From NCBI GenBank assembly GCA_031772625.1, contig CM062808.1:145939299-146003298 (forward strand): a stretch of 64,000 nt of DNA, written 5' to 3'. Position numbers and translations under genes: made by a program. Below, piece by piece: positions 36,361 to 46,002 of the stretch. The stretch comes from Pinus tabuliformis. Taxonomy: Eukaryota > Streptophyta > Pinopsida > Pinales > Pinaceae. How positions within the stretch are numbered: the stretch's first letter is position 1; every line of letters begins with the position of its first letter. The notes under the pieces were generated by a model that was not told the DNA's origin, did no database searches, and worked only from the letters and a program-made list of their open reading frames with translations.

Positions 36361-36542
36361 AACACAAATGTTTATTTCTACCCAAAAAAAAAAGAATTAA
36401 CAAATCTGCCAGAAAGTGAGCGGGGGAGCAGAGCTGTTACATGCTCCGTACGCAGGTTCTTACCTTCCATTTTTTATACCAAATTCTCTCCTAGCAGACA
36501 CTAATCACACTACTCTCTGAAAGAAAATAAATGGCTACACTC

Positions 36543-36560
36543 TCCCCGGCAACAACACCA
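36543..36560 (-). other. primer binding site, tRNA-Asp type (B)
   Basis: Plus strand TCCCCGGCAACAACACCA. It differs from the tRNA-Asp 3' end at three positions, all G to A here, i.e. C to T on the element's sense strand, as expected from decay of methylated cytosines. AAA spacer, then LTR at 36564. Confidence 0.85.
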
Positions 36561-36563
36561 AAA

Positions 36564-38099
36564 TGTTGAGGTATAAAACGTGTCTTTTTAACTCCTATTT
36601 ATCCTACATTAATTATCAATCCAGGTACGATTTTTTATTTCAAGAGTGTACTCAGTCTGAGGCTGGAAATTTATTCCAAGAGTAATGTTTTTCAGTACAG
36701 TGTTTCAAATACAAGAGTAAACATATGCTTGAAATAAATCTAATTGCAATTACAAGAAACTTAATTCTTTGAAACTAAATCATTCACTCAGAAAACTACA
36801 GCAATCATCAGGCAAGGATGAATTAGTAGTAACTCTTTCCTTTGTCAACTGATGTAAGTGAAATTAACCATAAACAAGATCCTCAATCTGAGAACTTAGA
36901 CAGTAATAGCCAATGTCCTTTACAGTTATTGATCTTACACTCCACACTAAAGTAACTGATTGGAAATGAGAATTGCATTAACTCAATAATGCCGCTAGAG
37001 AAAATGGAAAATACGCTCACTGCAATAACACTTAAAAGCATAACCAAATACTTGCAGGAAAGAAATGAACAACAAAGCTATTTAAATATAAATGGACAGC
37101 AAAGCTATATTAATCGAAATGAACAACAAATCTATCTTGGTCAAAATGAACAGCAAAGCTATCTTAATCCAAATGAACAGCAATCTGTAATGAATGGTGA
37201 GGCTTTATAACTGAAATGAATAACAATATAAGTTGTAAAGGATAATAATCTTGTTATGATGGAAAGGAACAACAACGCGATTCAATCACAACTTATGCAA
37301 TAAAACGATTCCATAAAATGTTAGAACAGTAAACTGTAAAAATAGGAAACTGTAGAGCAATGCGATTCAAGGAAATGAAAAGTAAATCAAACCATCACAC
37401 GACTGGAATTGTAAAGTAATGGTACAAATAGCAAGTGGATCCACCAGGACTGGGCCCTTAGCTGCTAGTGAAGCATTGACGGACTACTTCAGTATGAAGG
37501 AATGGAACAGCAACTAACTTATATATTAATCATGTGAAAAAGTTTATAGGCAATCGTACTCTGTTTTGATTAATGAGAGTCGATGATCAAAGTAGCAATA
37601 CAACAATAAGTTCTGCAAAATGATAATACATGCTCTTTGATTTCTACAAGCGTTGTCCTTTTATAACAGCCAGGTAGACAAAACAAGAATATAGATGAGC
37701 TTTGAAGTAGCGATCCCTCAGGATCAAAGGATCCTGAGGGATTCAGTCTATCTTTTATCTCTAGTTATATTTTTGTCTTCTTGCACTGATGCCATGCTTT
37801 CCCTTTCTTTTCCTTGACTGTGCACTCCGATCTCGATCTTCTTGTCTGGATATGGCTTCCTGGCGAAGGGACAATAGTTACTTCTGCTTTGTCTTTTCCT
37901 CCCGAATGGTGGCTTTCCATTTCTTCTATTTTCTGTATAGAAGGAAAGACAATAATTCATTAATTTGTAACAATCACAAATCTCCTTAATTCTACTATAA
38001 TTCTTTGATATATTATCATTTTAGGAATAAAAGGAGTTATGATAAAAGGAAAAGATAAGGAAATAAATGGCAAATTCATACCTTTTCCATGGCTCAACA
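36564..38099 (-). repeat. 5' LTR of B (1536 bp)
   Basis: TGTTGAGG to GGCTCAACA, pair of 23591-25129. The same tandem motif block is present at 37060-37195. Confidence 0.95.
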
Positions 38100-38104
38100 A
38101 TAGG

Positions 38105-39403
38105 CGCGGCCTCCGATTTATCCACATCCCAGACACTCACCTCCATGAGCACCCAGAAAAGTTTGGTGTCGCGAATCTGTTTTGCGTCCTTGGTGACCCA
38201 GAGCGAAGCGTACTTCGTGGCCTCTGGTAACTCTTTGTCAATGTTGGGGAATTGAATGTCCTCCGGCAGTTCTCCCACTACTAGCAATATGGATAATAGC
38301 AACCATGCGTAGTGGAAGGTTTAACCCTCCTCCTAGGCTTCACGATAGTTTGTCAAAAAATCCTCGCAGAGGAATTCAGACCAGTTGAACTGGACCCCCT
38401 CCGAGCATTGTTCAGCCAGCGCGACCACCGGCACTAGTACCTCATCGGCGCGGTACTTCCTCATCACTTTTCCAGCCAAGAGTTGGGTTGCTACATGCAC
38501 CCCTTTATCCTTGATGCTAGAGATGGTGTAGCCCCTCTTCTTCTTCTCCAGCTTATATTTTGCCTTCATGGCTTCTGCAAGAGCCAAATCGCTACCTTTT
38601 CTGGCTATAGTCACGGGGTCCTTTCCTTTACAGGGGAGTCGAGAAATATGGTGAATGAGGTTTGCCGTGATGGGAATAGGCTCCTCTAGCCATAGATACC
38701 CATCATGCACCAGGCAAAGCAGCTGCATGATGACGAAAATGGTGATGGGCGCGTGATGGAAATGTGGTATCCACAATAAGTGCAACGACCCAGCCTTTTC
38801 CACACTGCGCAGCCATTTCCATGACTCTAACATTATAAATGCCCCCTCAATATTCTGCTTCATTAGATTTATGGTCTCTAGGTGTGGGAACTTCTCGCAT
38901 TCAGCGAGGTCTCAGTCTTCAAATTTCATGGTTGGCATGTGGCCTAGGTGCGTGTCCTCAAATACAATTCCATCAGGGAGGAGCAAGGTCTGGAGTGAAC
39001 TCTTCGTCTCATCCATATCCTTCAGTACTTTGGTTTTCCCTTTTCGTGGAGGGACATACGCGGGCGATTTTTTTGCAGAGCACAATAGTTGGATATCCTC
39101 CTCCATGTCTTATGCTTCTTTGATTGCGGCGATCAGGGCCTGCAAGTCTTCTTCTTCCTCATATGTATTGTGACTGCTTTCCCCTTCTCTACCATGGATA
39201 GTTTTCTGTGCCGTGGATTCCTCAGGGACATGCATACTGGACCCATTTCTTGTTTATCCTTCTTGGGCCTCGGTGTTCGTAGTGATTTGGGGATTTTTGT
39301 CACCACCCCGGCGCCTTCTGGAACATCCTCCACCATTTGGGTCTCACAGCCTCGCCGACAGTACCTCTTCAATTCCCAACCCATCCTTAGTGGTCGTCAT
39401 CAT
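38105..39403 (-). pseudogene. N-terminal half of A's extra ORF (aORF-A)
   Basis: ATG-ATG at 39403; the frame is kept for 433 codons to the B insertion with about six stops. Order: basic and acidic leader (RRRRGG, EEEEDLQALIAAIKEA), APPRKG-like linker, then a folded helical domain: LHLLWIPHFHHAPITIFVIMQ, LVHDGYLWLEEPIPITANL, HHISRLPCKGKDP, ALAEAMKAKYKLEKKKRGY, FNWSEFLCEDFL. The pattern (W-EPIPI, I-RLP-KG-DP) is of the plant retroelement-associated kind, function unknown. It continues at 23585. The two sides are offset by one base at the insertion site. Confidence 0.65.
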
Positions 39404-40119
39404 ATCCAGGCTGTATTTTGTCACTCTCGAACTTAGGAGCTCAATTATCGCTCAGCTCTCAATGCTTTATGCTTTGCTCAAGAACTCAATTCTCAAATGA
39501 CCAAGTGTTGTTCGCTGGCTAGCCCTTTTAGTTTTATACCGCCTTTCGAATTCGAATTCGACCGTTCCCCCCATTTTCGAGCCATTAATGCTTTCTTGGC
39601 AATAAATTTTCCCAAATCTTGCCCATAACTCGCATCTTAAATGCCCACCGCCTACTCCATTTGGCCTCAAATTGAACATCCCATCGTGAATAGTGACACC
39701 AATGGTCACTTTAAAGCTAACCGTGCGGCAACGCAGCCCTCCATGCATGGGCGCGAACCTTGTGACGTTCTGATTCTACGCACATTTCCAATATTGTGCA
39801 ACTCCCAAGCCGAATATTTTATAGTCCCGCGCTCCGTTTCAGCTACCTGGAGCACTAAGATTATTCTCCCTATAGCTAGTCAAGTGGTCGCACCACCTGT
39901 GCGGGGCTCCATCCCATCCTCCACCATGGTTCGCGGAGAATCCTCATCTTTCATTATGGTGATCGGCACCATGCACTTTACTACTTGCAACGTGCTACCC
40001 TAGTCACTTCGGTTGGTGACATGTTGTCCAAGCCACGGCGGCAGACTAACTAGTTCACAGCGATAGTCCTCCAACTTGTTAGTACGATCGTACGCATCTT
40101 TCCTTACCATTCATGGTTT
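39404..40119. other. A internal spacer upstream of aORF-A
   Basis: The minus-strand frame 39748-39467 is open (93 codons) but contains no family I recognise; it may be the leader of the extra ORF in another frame. Plus-strand frames here are antisense by-products. Confidence 0.35.
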
Positions 40120-40550
40120 TTCGACTAGAAATGCTTCCTTTATTTCGTCTTCCAGCTTCTTGACCTCCACATCCATCAAAACGCTTTTCTCCCTTAGCCG
40201 TACCTGGTTTTTTTCGAGTTCACGAAGTCTAAAGCTTCCCCGTCAAATTTCTTCCTCAAGTCTTATATGTTCTGTTTCTCATAGATGTGTGATTTCTTCA
40301 TTCTGGTCTACGCAGAACGTCGTATCTATGGGTGTTGTTACGCGCAGATTCAACTTCGCATGTGCCACATGGATTACAACCCCTGCTTCAAACTTCTACT
40401 TTGGAAGTGCTTGCGTGGTCAGAGTTTTGCACATGATCCTATAAGCCCACACAATCGTTGGTACATGCAGGTCCCAGTCAATGCATATCACATGGTGGAC
40501 CCTGTTTAGCACTTCACACACCTTGACAAAGGCTTCCCCGTGTATGATTT
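40120..40550 (-). pseudogene. pol: integrase C-terminal remnant of A
   Basis: The minus-strand translation near 40545-40290 reads FVKVCEVLNRVHHVI, DWDLHVPTIVWAYR, MCKTLTTQALP and after a stop KFEAGVVIHVAHAKLNLRVT. This is the region after the integrase catalytic Glu in Ty3/gypsy elements (family pattern W-xx-xPAVLWAYRTTxKKLTGQTPF). No HHCC module or DDE Asp residues lie upstream. A helical basic stretch (LEKNQVRLREKSVLMDVEVKKLEDEIKEAF) follows. It shows that A once had, or recombined with, a complete pol. Confidence 0.6.
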
Positions 40551-40649
40551 TTGGCATGCTAGGTCTTATCATACTTCGTCATTCATGCACTTGCCTTGCC
40601 TGCATCTACCTTTTGTTCCTGTATCCTATCATGATAGCGGTGTGCGTTC

Positions 40650-41137
40650 ATGCGGGCTGTGTACCATACACCTGTACCCATATGGAAAGGTGGGTACGTA
40701 GGCTATTTCTTCCGTCATGCCCGACTGCCATCTACATTTGAGGCTTCCCAAATCGTAAGTGCATCATCTTTCTACATTCGCACCAGTCCTCAAAGCTTCT
40801 CTGATGCGTACCCCACCACCTTGCAGGCGTAGCACGCAGGGCCCATTTCAGAGCATCGAACCGCTGTAGCTCTAGCACTGCGCTTTCAAATTTGTTCAGG
40901 AATTCATCCACTGCAGTCAACCTGTCATACATAGGCAGATCCCTTACCTCTATTGTCACGCAGCGCAGTGATCTTACCATCATGTTGCAGTTGAGCGTGG
41001 TTACCTCGTGTAACCGGTTCTGCCATCATTATGTTTTCCAAATCTGATGTGCAGGAGCTTTCGCACTCGCACGAAATCTGGTCATCCACTGTAGGATCAC
41101 CCAATCCTGTTCCCGAGAGGTTATCTTGTAGATACAA
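40650..41137 (-). pseudogene. second gag-like segment in A
   Basis: Minus frame 40983-40732 reads YDRLTAVDEFLNKFESAV, RFDALKWALRATPARWWGTH, FEDWCECRKMMHLRFGKPQ, a capsid-core pattern (PARWW, then MMxLRFG) different from the first gag of A at 61780-62100. A frameshift near 40985 joins it to an upstream piece (41137-40925), and a short continuation (HDGRNS, HLSIWVQVYG) precedes a break near 40650. It sits after the protease, where a reverse transcriptase would be expected. A recombination origin from another family is my inference. Confidence 0.5.
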
Positions 41138-41158
41138 TCTAGCTCGACATCGCTTTCT

Positions 41159-42313
41159 TCATAGCATTGGCTCTGTGTTGCACGATCCTTCTGCAGGGTC
41201 TAAAGGTACCACTATGTGCAGTGACTTTTTCTCAAAAATCATTTTGCGCTTCTTTAGATTTATCACTCCGTTCATATTAGTGGCCCAATCTATTCCCAGT
41301 AGCACGAGATATGGATTGTTGTCATTGACAATCTCTATCACTTCTAAATCTGCAAGCATACTCACACCTTCGATGTCTACCGTTATTCCCTTCAATCTTC
41401 CCATCAGTAGGATCTTTCGCTGGTTCACCATTCGAAATTGAATAGGGGACCATTGCAATGCGGGCCTACCCATGCACTCCCATGTCTGCTTTGGTAGCAC
41501 ATTCGCGTTCGATCCTAGATCCAAAATTACTTGATCCATTTCATACTCCCTGATTTGTGCAGTCAATCTCATTTCCCTTCCTATTTGCGATGTGTGCTTT
41601 CTGAGCTTCCAGACTACGCATGGTTCTCCCGACCCAATGCACCTAGTGATAAGCTCCTGCAGTCCTTTCACAGCCTTGTTGTCATGCAGCAACTTCATAC
41701 ATGTCTCCAGAAAGGTAGTGATCATTGAAGGATCCATCTCCGGCTCTAGTTGATCCTTACTACCTGAAGTGGAGGCCTCTGTGAAGCTCTTCTTAGCTTC
41801 CATGAATGTCTCCTTCGCGCGCTCTAAATCAACTTCAGGTTCCTTTACAGGAGCCTTGTGAATCCACGCACTTTCTTCAGGCTGCTTACCTTTGTCATCT
41901 CCTGTCGTGATATCGCTTCGGAGCATGATCTTTACGTTCAGGTCCTCTTCACGTGGCTCAGACCTCATCATTTGCAAATTATGAGTCAGGGGAGACTGGA
42001 GTATCCCTTTATCATGAAGCCTCACTATCAGTGTAGGGCAATCCTCCATCTCATGATCAAACTGAGTACAATATAAGCATGATGCTCTCATCGGATTTGT
42101 ACAATCGTGGGCATAATGCCTTGGCCCTTCGCAATTGTAACAAATCAGTTGTCTGTGATCCCTTCCTAGTCCCATTCGACCTCGACCTCGTCCACGGCCT
42201 GAAATGCACCGCACGCCATCCCTCCATTTGGATCGAGGGCTCGCGTTTCGGTCTACACTCTATAGGCAGGAGTCTGATCCATCATCAGCTTGTAACTTCT
42301 GCAGGTGCATTCA
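41159..42313 (-). pseudogene. gag C-terminus with zinc knuckles and protease of A
   Basis: The open minus frame 42214-41159 (351 residues) starts with an RGRGRGR patch, then knuckles CYNCEGPRHYAHDC (residues 25-38) and CLYCTQFDHEMEDC (46-59), both CX2CX4HX4C. After an acidic linker the aspartic protease follows: ILDLGSNANVLPK with the catalytic Asp at 232, and LVLLGIDWATN at about 303-313. DLGS replaces the usual DSG, as in several plant families. Upstream (42313-42215) the frame is shifted: YKLMMDQTPAYRV continues the gag interrupted by C. No RT follows the protease. Confidence 0.8.
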
Positions 42314-43709
42314 TGATCCAAAATGGATCTTGTATAAAAAACTCTAAGTCTAAAGTCTTCATTTGATTTAATAGGGCAAGTGAAAGAATGGAAGAGAAAC
42401 CCAAAATTCAAAGGAAACAAAGAAGTGCAGCGTGAATTCCCTAGAGCCATTGGATCCATGAGATCAAATCTCATCGAAGGAAGCCAATGAAATATCAACC
42501 TCAGCCTCAAGCGATTTGTGATCAGCGATGACATATGAACCATTGATCAAGTGTGCAGATCAATAGTGGAGCGAGATCGTATCGCATCGCAAATACGTTG
42601 AAGGGAGGACTTACCACAGGCCAGGGATTCATGCGACATGCGATTGAAATTATTGCATCACAATATCACATCGCACAAAACCAATGGGGAAAGGACCCAT
42701 AGCATCGTGAAGGGCCGATATGTGATACGACGATATCGATGATTAGTGATCAGTGAGTGGACTGGTGAAACAATACAAAGACCCGCGATCATGCGATATG
42801 CGATGCGCCGATATCAGCGAACGACAATCAGCATCAGTGGAGGGGATCACAACCATATAAAAAAGCCATGCCTTGTGATGTACGATAAATGCCGGATCCG
42901 ATAGGTTTATGGACACGATTTAATGTTATTTGAGTTCCAGCATAAAGTGTTTTTGTCGGGATTTCCTATGTTACTGTGTATTTCCTTTGGGAACCAAAAA
43001 TGCATTATTTTAAGGATTTGTTCCAAGGGAAGGCCAAATAGCCAGTTCCACCCGTTCCCACCAGTCTTTCATCCTGTTAGTTTCCTTGTGCCCCAAGCGT
43101 TTCGACATTGAGTGCATGAACACTTGACGAGAGCCAGAGGGCCCAGAGAAGAAGGGGAACAGACAGAAGCTAGAGAGCCTGAACAAGGAAATGAACAGAC
43201 AATGCCGAAAGGCTTAAAAGCCATCCAATGGCAGAACAGAGGACAGAGGGAGGTTAGTTGAAGACAGTCACAGAAAGACAGTAAGTCAATCAGATTGAGG
43301 CAGATTGAATAGAGGAACAAGACAGAGGGAGAGTCTGTGCACTCTTTTCGACTCGATGTTTTCGAGCAGATCCCTCTTTGATGTCACTATTGGTCGAGAC
43401 TCTGTGATTGAGCTCACACCTGTAAACTCTGTTCCAAGACTCTATTTGGAGCTCACTCTTGTAATAATCTACTCTTGAAGACTTAATATAGACGTTGACA
43501 CTGAAATCTGGACCAACAGAGGTAGCTAGGAAGTCTGGTGAACTCCTTGATTTTTTATTGTGTTGATGTGCGTGTCTGTTATGTTTTCTGACTGTTCATC
43601 ATCTATATTATTCGTAATATTTTCGATCAATTGCACTAAATAATATAGGCATTCTTGCACATGAGTCTGTAATAACTTTTCTTCTTGATTTAGTATCCAT
43701 TTCGGATCA
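42314..43709 (+). repeat. 5' LTR of C (1396 bp)
   Basis: TGATCCAAAATGG to TTTCGGATCA. Both LTRs contain a CATATCGCA/GCGAT-rich stretch (42560-42850) with many short GATATCG/CGATAT motifs. Confidence 0.9.
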
Positions 43710-43711
43710 AG

Positions 43712-43723
43712 TGGTATCAGAGC
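43712..43723 (+). other. primer binding site, initiator tRNA-Met type (C, first copy)
   Basis: TGGTATCAGAGC, two bases after the LTR end. It exactly matches the site widely used by chromoviruses and copia elements. Confidence 0.95.
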
Positions 43724-43968
43724 ATTTGGTTTTGTTAAGGATGGACATCCTTGTGTTTGATTTTGAATGCTAACTAGATTAAAGCTCGGACTAGATTAAC
43801 TCCTTGATTATTTATTGTGTTGATGTGCGTGTCTGTTATGTTTTCTGACTGTTCATCATCTATATTATTCGTAATATTTTCGATCAATTGCACTAAATAA
43901 TATAGGCATTCTTGCACATGAGTCTGTAATAACTTTTCTTCTTGATTTAGTATCCATTTCGGATCAAG

Positions 43969-43980
43969 TGGTATCAGAGC
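43969..43980 (+). other. second primer binding site of C
   Basis: Identical TGGTATCAGAGC in the second copy of the tandem duplication. Confidence 0.9.
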
Positions 43981-44023
43981 ATTTGGTTTTGTTAAGGATG
44001 GACATCCTTGTGTTTGATTTTGA

Positions 44024-45285
44024 ATGCTAACTAGATTAAAGCTCGGACTAGGAGAAGGAGAACTTGTTGAGGCTAATCCAAAGATTGGAAGAGTCTATTC
44101 TCAGAGAAGAATTGCAGAAGAAGCTCCATTGGGATCAGAATATCAGTTTATAGAGAGTTTTAAGACACTCCAAACAATGGTGGAAGAAATGTATCTAGAA
44201 TTTAAGAAGGGTCGAGGTGGAAGCACTTCAACACCTAAACCAGGAAAAGGAGCAGAGGAACCTTTTCTAGTTGCCCCTCTAGAAGGCAAAGGGAAAGGGG
44301 AAATGCCTCCTCCACCATCTCCTCCATCATCACCTTCATCATCCTCATCATCTTCTTCGCATAACACTAGCTCTTCTAAGAAGAAGAAGAAAAATTCCTT
44401 AATCAAATTAGATGTGAAGTTTGATTTTCCAATTTATGATGGAGAACTCAATGCAAAAAGCTAGATAATTGGATAAGACTAATTGATGTATATTGCAGGT
44501 TACAGAAAATTGATTCTACAAGGAAAAAGATTCAGCTGGCTAGCCTTCAACTTGGAGTAACTGCACTAGTATGGTGGGAAGGCAAGACATAAGTTGATCT
44601 GCAAAAACACGGTAGAATCATTTCTACCTGGAATGAATTTGTTTCTGCTATCAAAAAGCAATTCTATCCTTTAGCTTACATGCAGCAGGCAATGATGAGT
44701 TGGCAAACTCTTCGTCAGTTGAAGGGTCAAAGTGTACAAGGTTATACTCAAGAATTCAGAAAGAGAGCTTTAACTCTAGGTATATCATTAGACTCACCTG
44801 AGACTTCATTGAAGTATATAGGTGGTATTCATAGCTATTTAAAGCATACTATTCTCATGTTTAATCCCATTAGCCTAGATGATGTATCAGTTCAAGCCAC
44901 ACATCTAGAAGCTAGAGGTAAGAATGTAAACCTAGAGGTTGGGAGATCATCTAAATATTCCGTAAGCAAGAATAAGGAAAAGAAGAAACTGAAATGGAAG
45001 GAGAGGAAATAAAACACTGTAAAGAAGGATAAACCTTCATGCACTCATTGCAAGAAAGAAGGACATGATGAGGCACACTGCTGGTTTTTGCATCCAGAAC
45101 GGAAACCTAAGAAGTTCGGTGGAAACAAGAAAAAGAATGTTGCTGCTATTCAACAAGACCTGGGATCATATTCAGGTGATGAAACAATAGTTACAGCCAC
45201 AGGTATTAAAGGTAAAGATTTTGAAGCATCCACAAGTAATTCTGCACAATCTCTGGATAATGAAAATAATGAGGGAAAGAAATGA
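44024..45285 (+). pseudogene. gag: gag of C
   Basis: ATG at 44024, MLTRLKLGLGEGEL. A Ser/Pro-rich and Lys-rich linker is followed by FPIYDGEL (44430-44460); a one-base frameshift then leads into the capsid core LDNWIRLIDVYCRLQ, LGVTALVWWEGKT (stop), WNEFVSAIKKQFYPL, LRQLKGQSVQGYTQEFR. One stop after WKERK, then knuckle CTHCKKEGHDEAHC (about 45043-45084). This is the Ty3/gypsy gag seen in chromoviruses. Three breaks make it non-functional. The protease follows directly. Confidence 0.85.
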
Positions 45286-45310
45286 GCTTTTTCTTATTAG
45301 AGTAATTTCC

Positions 45311-45455
45311 AAGATTAATACTTTATTTGATAGTGGATCACAAGTAAATTTGATTTCTGAAACAATTGTAAAGAAGTTGGGATTACAAACAAAACCTCAT
45401 GAGAAGCCATTTCCATTAGGTTGGGTGTGTGATAAAACAAAGCTACAAGTAACGA
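45311..45455 (+). pseudogene. pol: protease of C, copy 1, first part
   Basis: Reads INTLFDSGSQVNLISE and KKLGLQTKPHEKPFPLGWV, an aspartic protease with the catalytic Asp-Ser-Gly intact. Insertion D cuts it at 45455; it resumes at 48400. It is the first half of a 250-bp tandem duplication (copy 2 at 48505-48754). Confidence 0.85.
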
Positions 45456-45857
45456 TGATCTAGATTTAAACAGGAAAGCAACAAATTACAGAGATAACCA
45501 TAAACACAGAGATGCAGTGGAAATAATACTTCATTTCATTAATGTAAAATACTGAAATATGCTTACAAACAGAGTTGGAAATAAACCAGCTAGGGCGATG
45601 GTAGCTTATCTCTGAGAAGAGATGCAATGGCTACATGCCTCTGAACTATGTTACAATGAGGCTCGAAGGCCTATTTCTTGTTGAGAAACAATGGAAAACC
45701 CTTAACATCCCAAAACCTAACCCTAGAAGATGAAATGCCAAATTGTGGGCCCCGTTTGGGTAAATTGGTACATCAATTTCTCGGGGTCGTAACTTTGGCA
45801 TACGATCTCCGTTTGATGCATACAATAGCTCATTAGAAAGATCTATCCAAGCAGGGG
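45456..45857 (-). repeat. 3' LTR of D, truncated (about 400 of 606 bp)
   Basis: It matches 47789 to about 48188 at roughly 95%. The U3-side 200 bp are absent; the sequence passes straight into integrase-coding DNA at about 45857. Confidence 0.85.
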
Positions 45858-46002
45858 TGGAGGAATGTTGTGCTCCAAAGTATTATTTCCCACAACTTTA
45901 GTAATGGTTTAAGGACCATGTTGGCGTGGTCGGAGCTTCTGATGGGCTCTTGTAAGGTGTTCTTTCTACAGATGCAACCAGACTTTGTTGCCCACCTGAA
46001 GC
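45858..46002 (-). pseudogene. pol: integrase C-terminal remnant of D
   Basis: The minus-strand frame reads VGNKVWLHL, stop, KEHLTRAHQKLRPRQHGP, stop, TITKVVGNNTLEHNIPP. This is the SH3-like C-terminal part of a Ty3/gypsy integrase (VGDxVWLHL, KLxPxxxGPYxI pattern). It runs directly into LTR sequence. Confidence 0.75.

Larger units (their letters stand above)
23591..38099 (-). mobile_element. B: complete 14.5-kb Athila-like Ty3/gypsy element
   Basis: LTRs 23591-25129 and 36564-38099 have TGTTGAG/CTCAACA ends and are flanked by ACAGG (23586-23590) and ATAGG (38100-38104), a target duplication with one mismatch. Minus-strand order: LTR, tRNA-Asp PBS, gag, protease, RT, RNase H, integrase, hairpin array, extra ORF, polypurine tract, LTR. 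The LTRs differ by roughly 6% in the first 170 bp by eye. RT motifs and the PBS fit the Athila lineage. All genes are broken. Confidence 0.95.
43541..44051 (+). repeat. 254-bp tandem duplication spanning LTR end, PBS and leader of C
   Basis: Copy 1 is 43541-43794 and copy 2 is 43798-44051, offset 257 bp, with one difference seen by eye (TTTTTTATTG versus TTATTTATTG). Each holds the last 169 bp of the LTR, the PBS and the start of gag. In copy 1 the gag ATG (43767) leads into a ten-codon frame that ends in TAA at the junction; copy 2 has the working start at 44024. Confidence 0.95.

Noticed and set aside
36989-37210. Plus-strand open frame with repeating NEQQSYL peptide
   Set aside because: It lies entirely in the LTR of B and is the translation of a 22-25-bp tandem repeat; the other LTR copy is not open in the same way.
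38839-41441. Many plus-strand frames of 90-136 codons
   Set aside because: Antisense of aORF-A, the integrase remnant and the protease of A; minus frames carry the motifs.
44143-44406. Minus-strand acidic DDEGDDGGDGGGG frame
   Set aside because: Complement of the Ser/Pro-rich linker in the gag of C.
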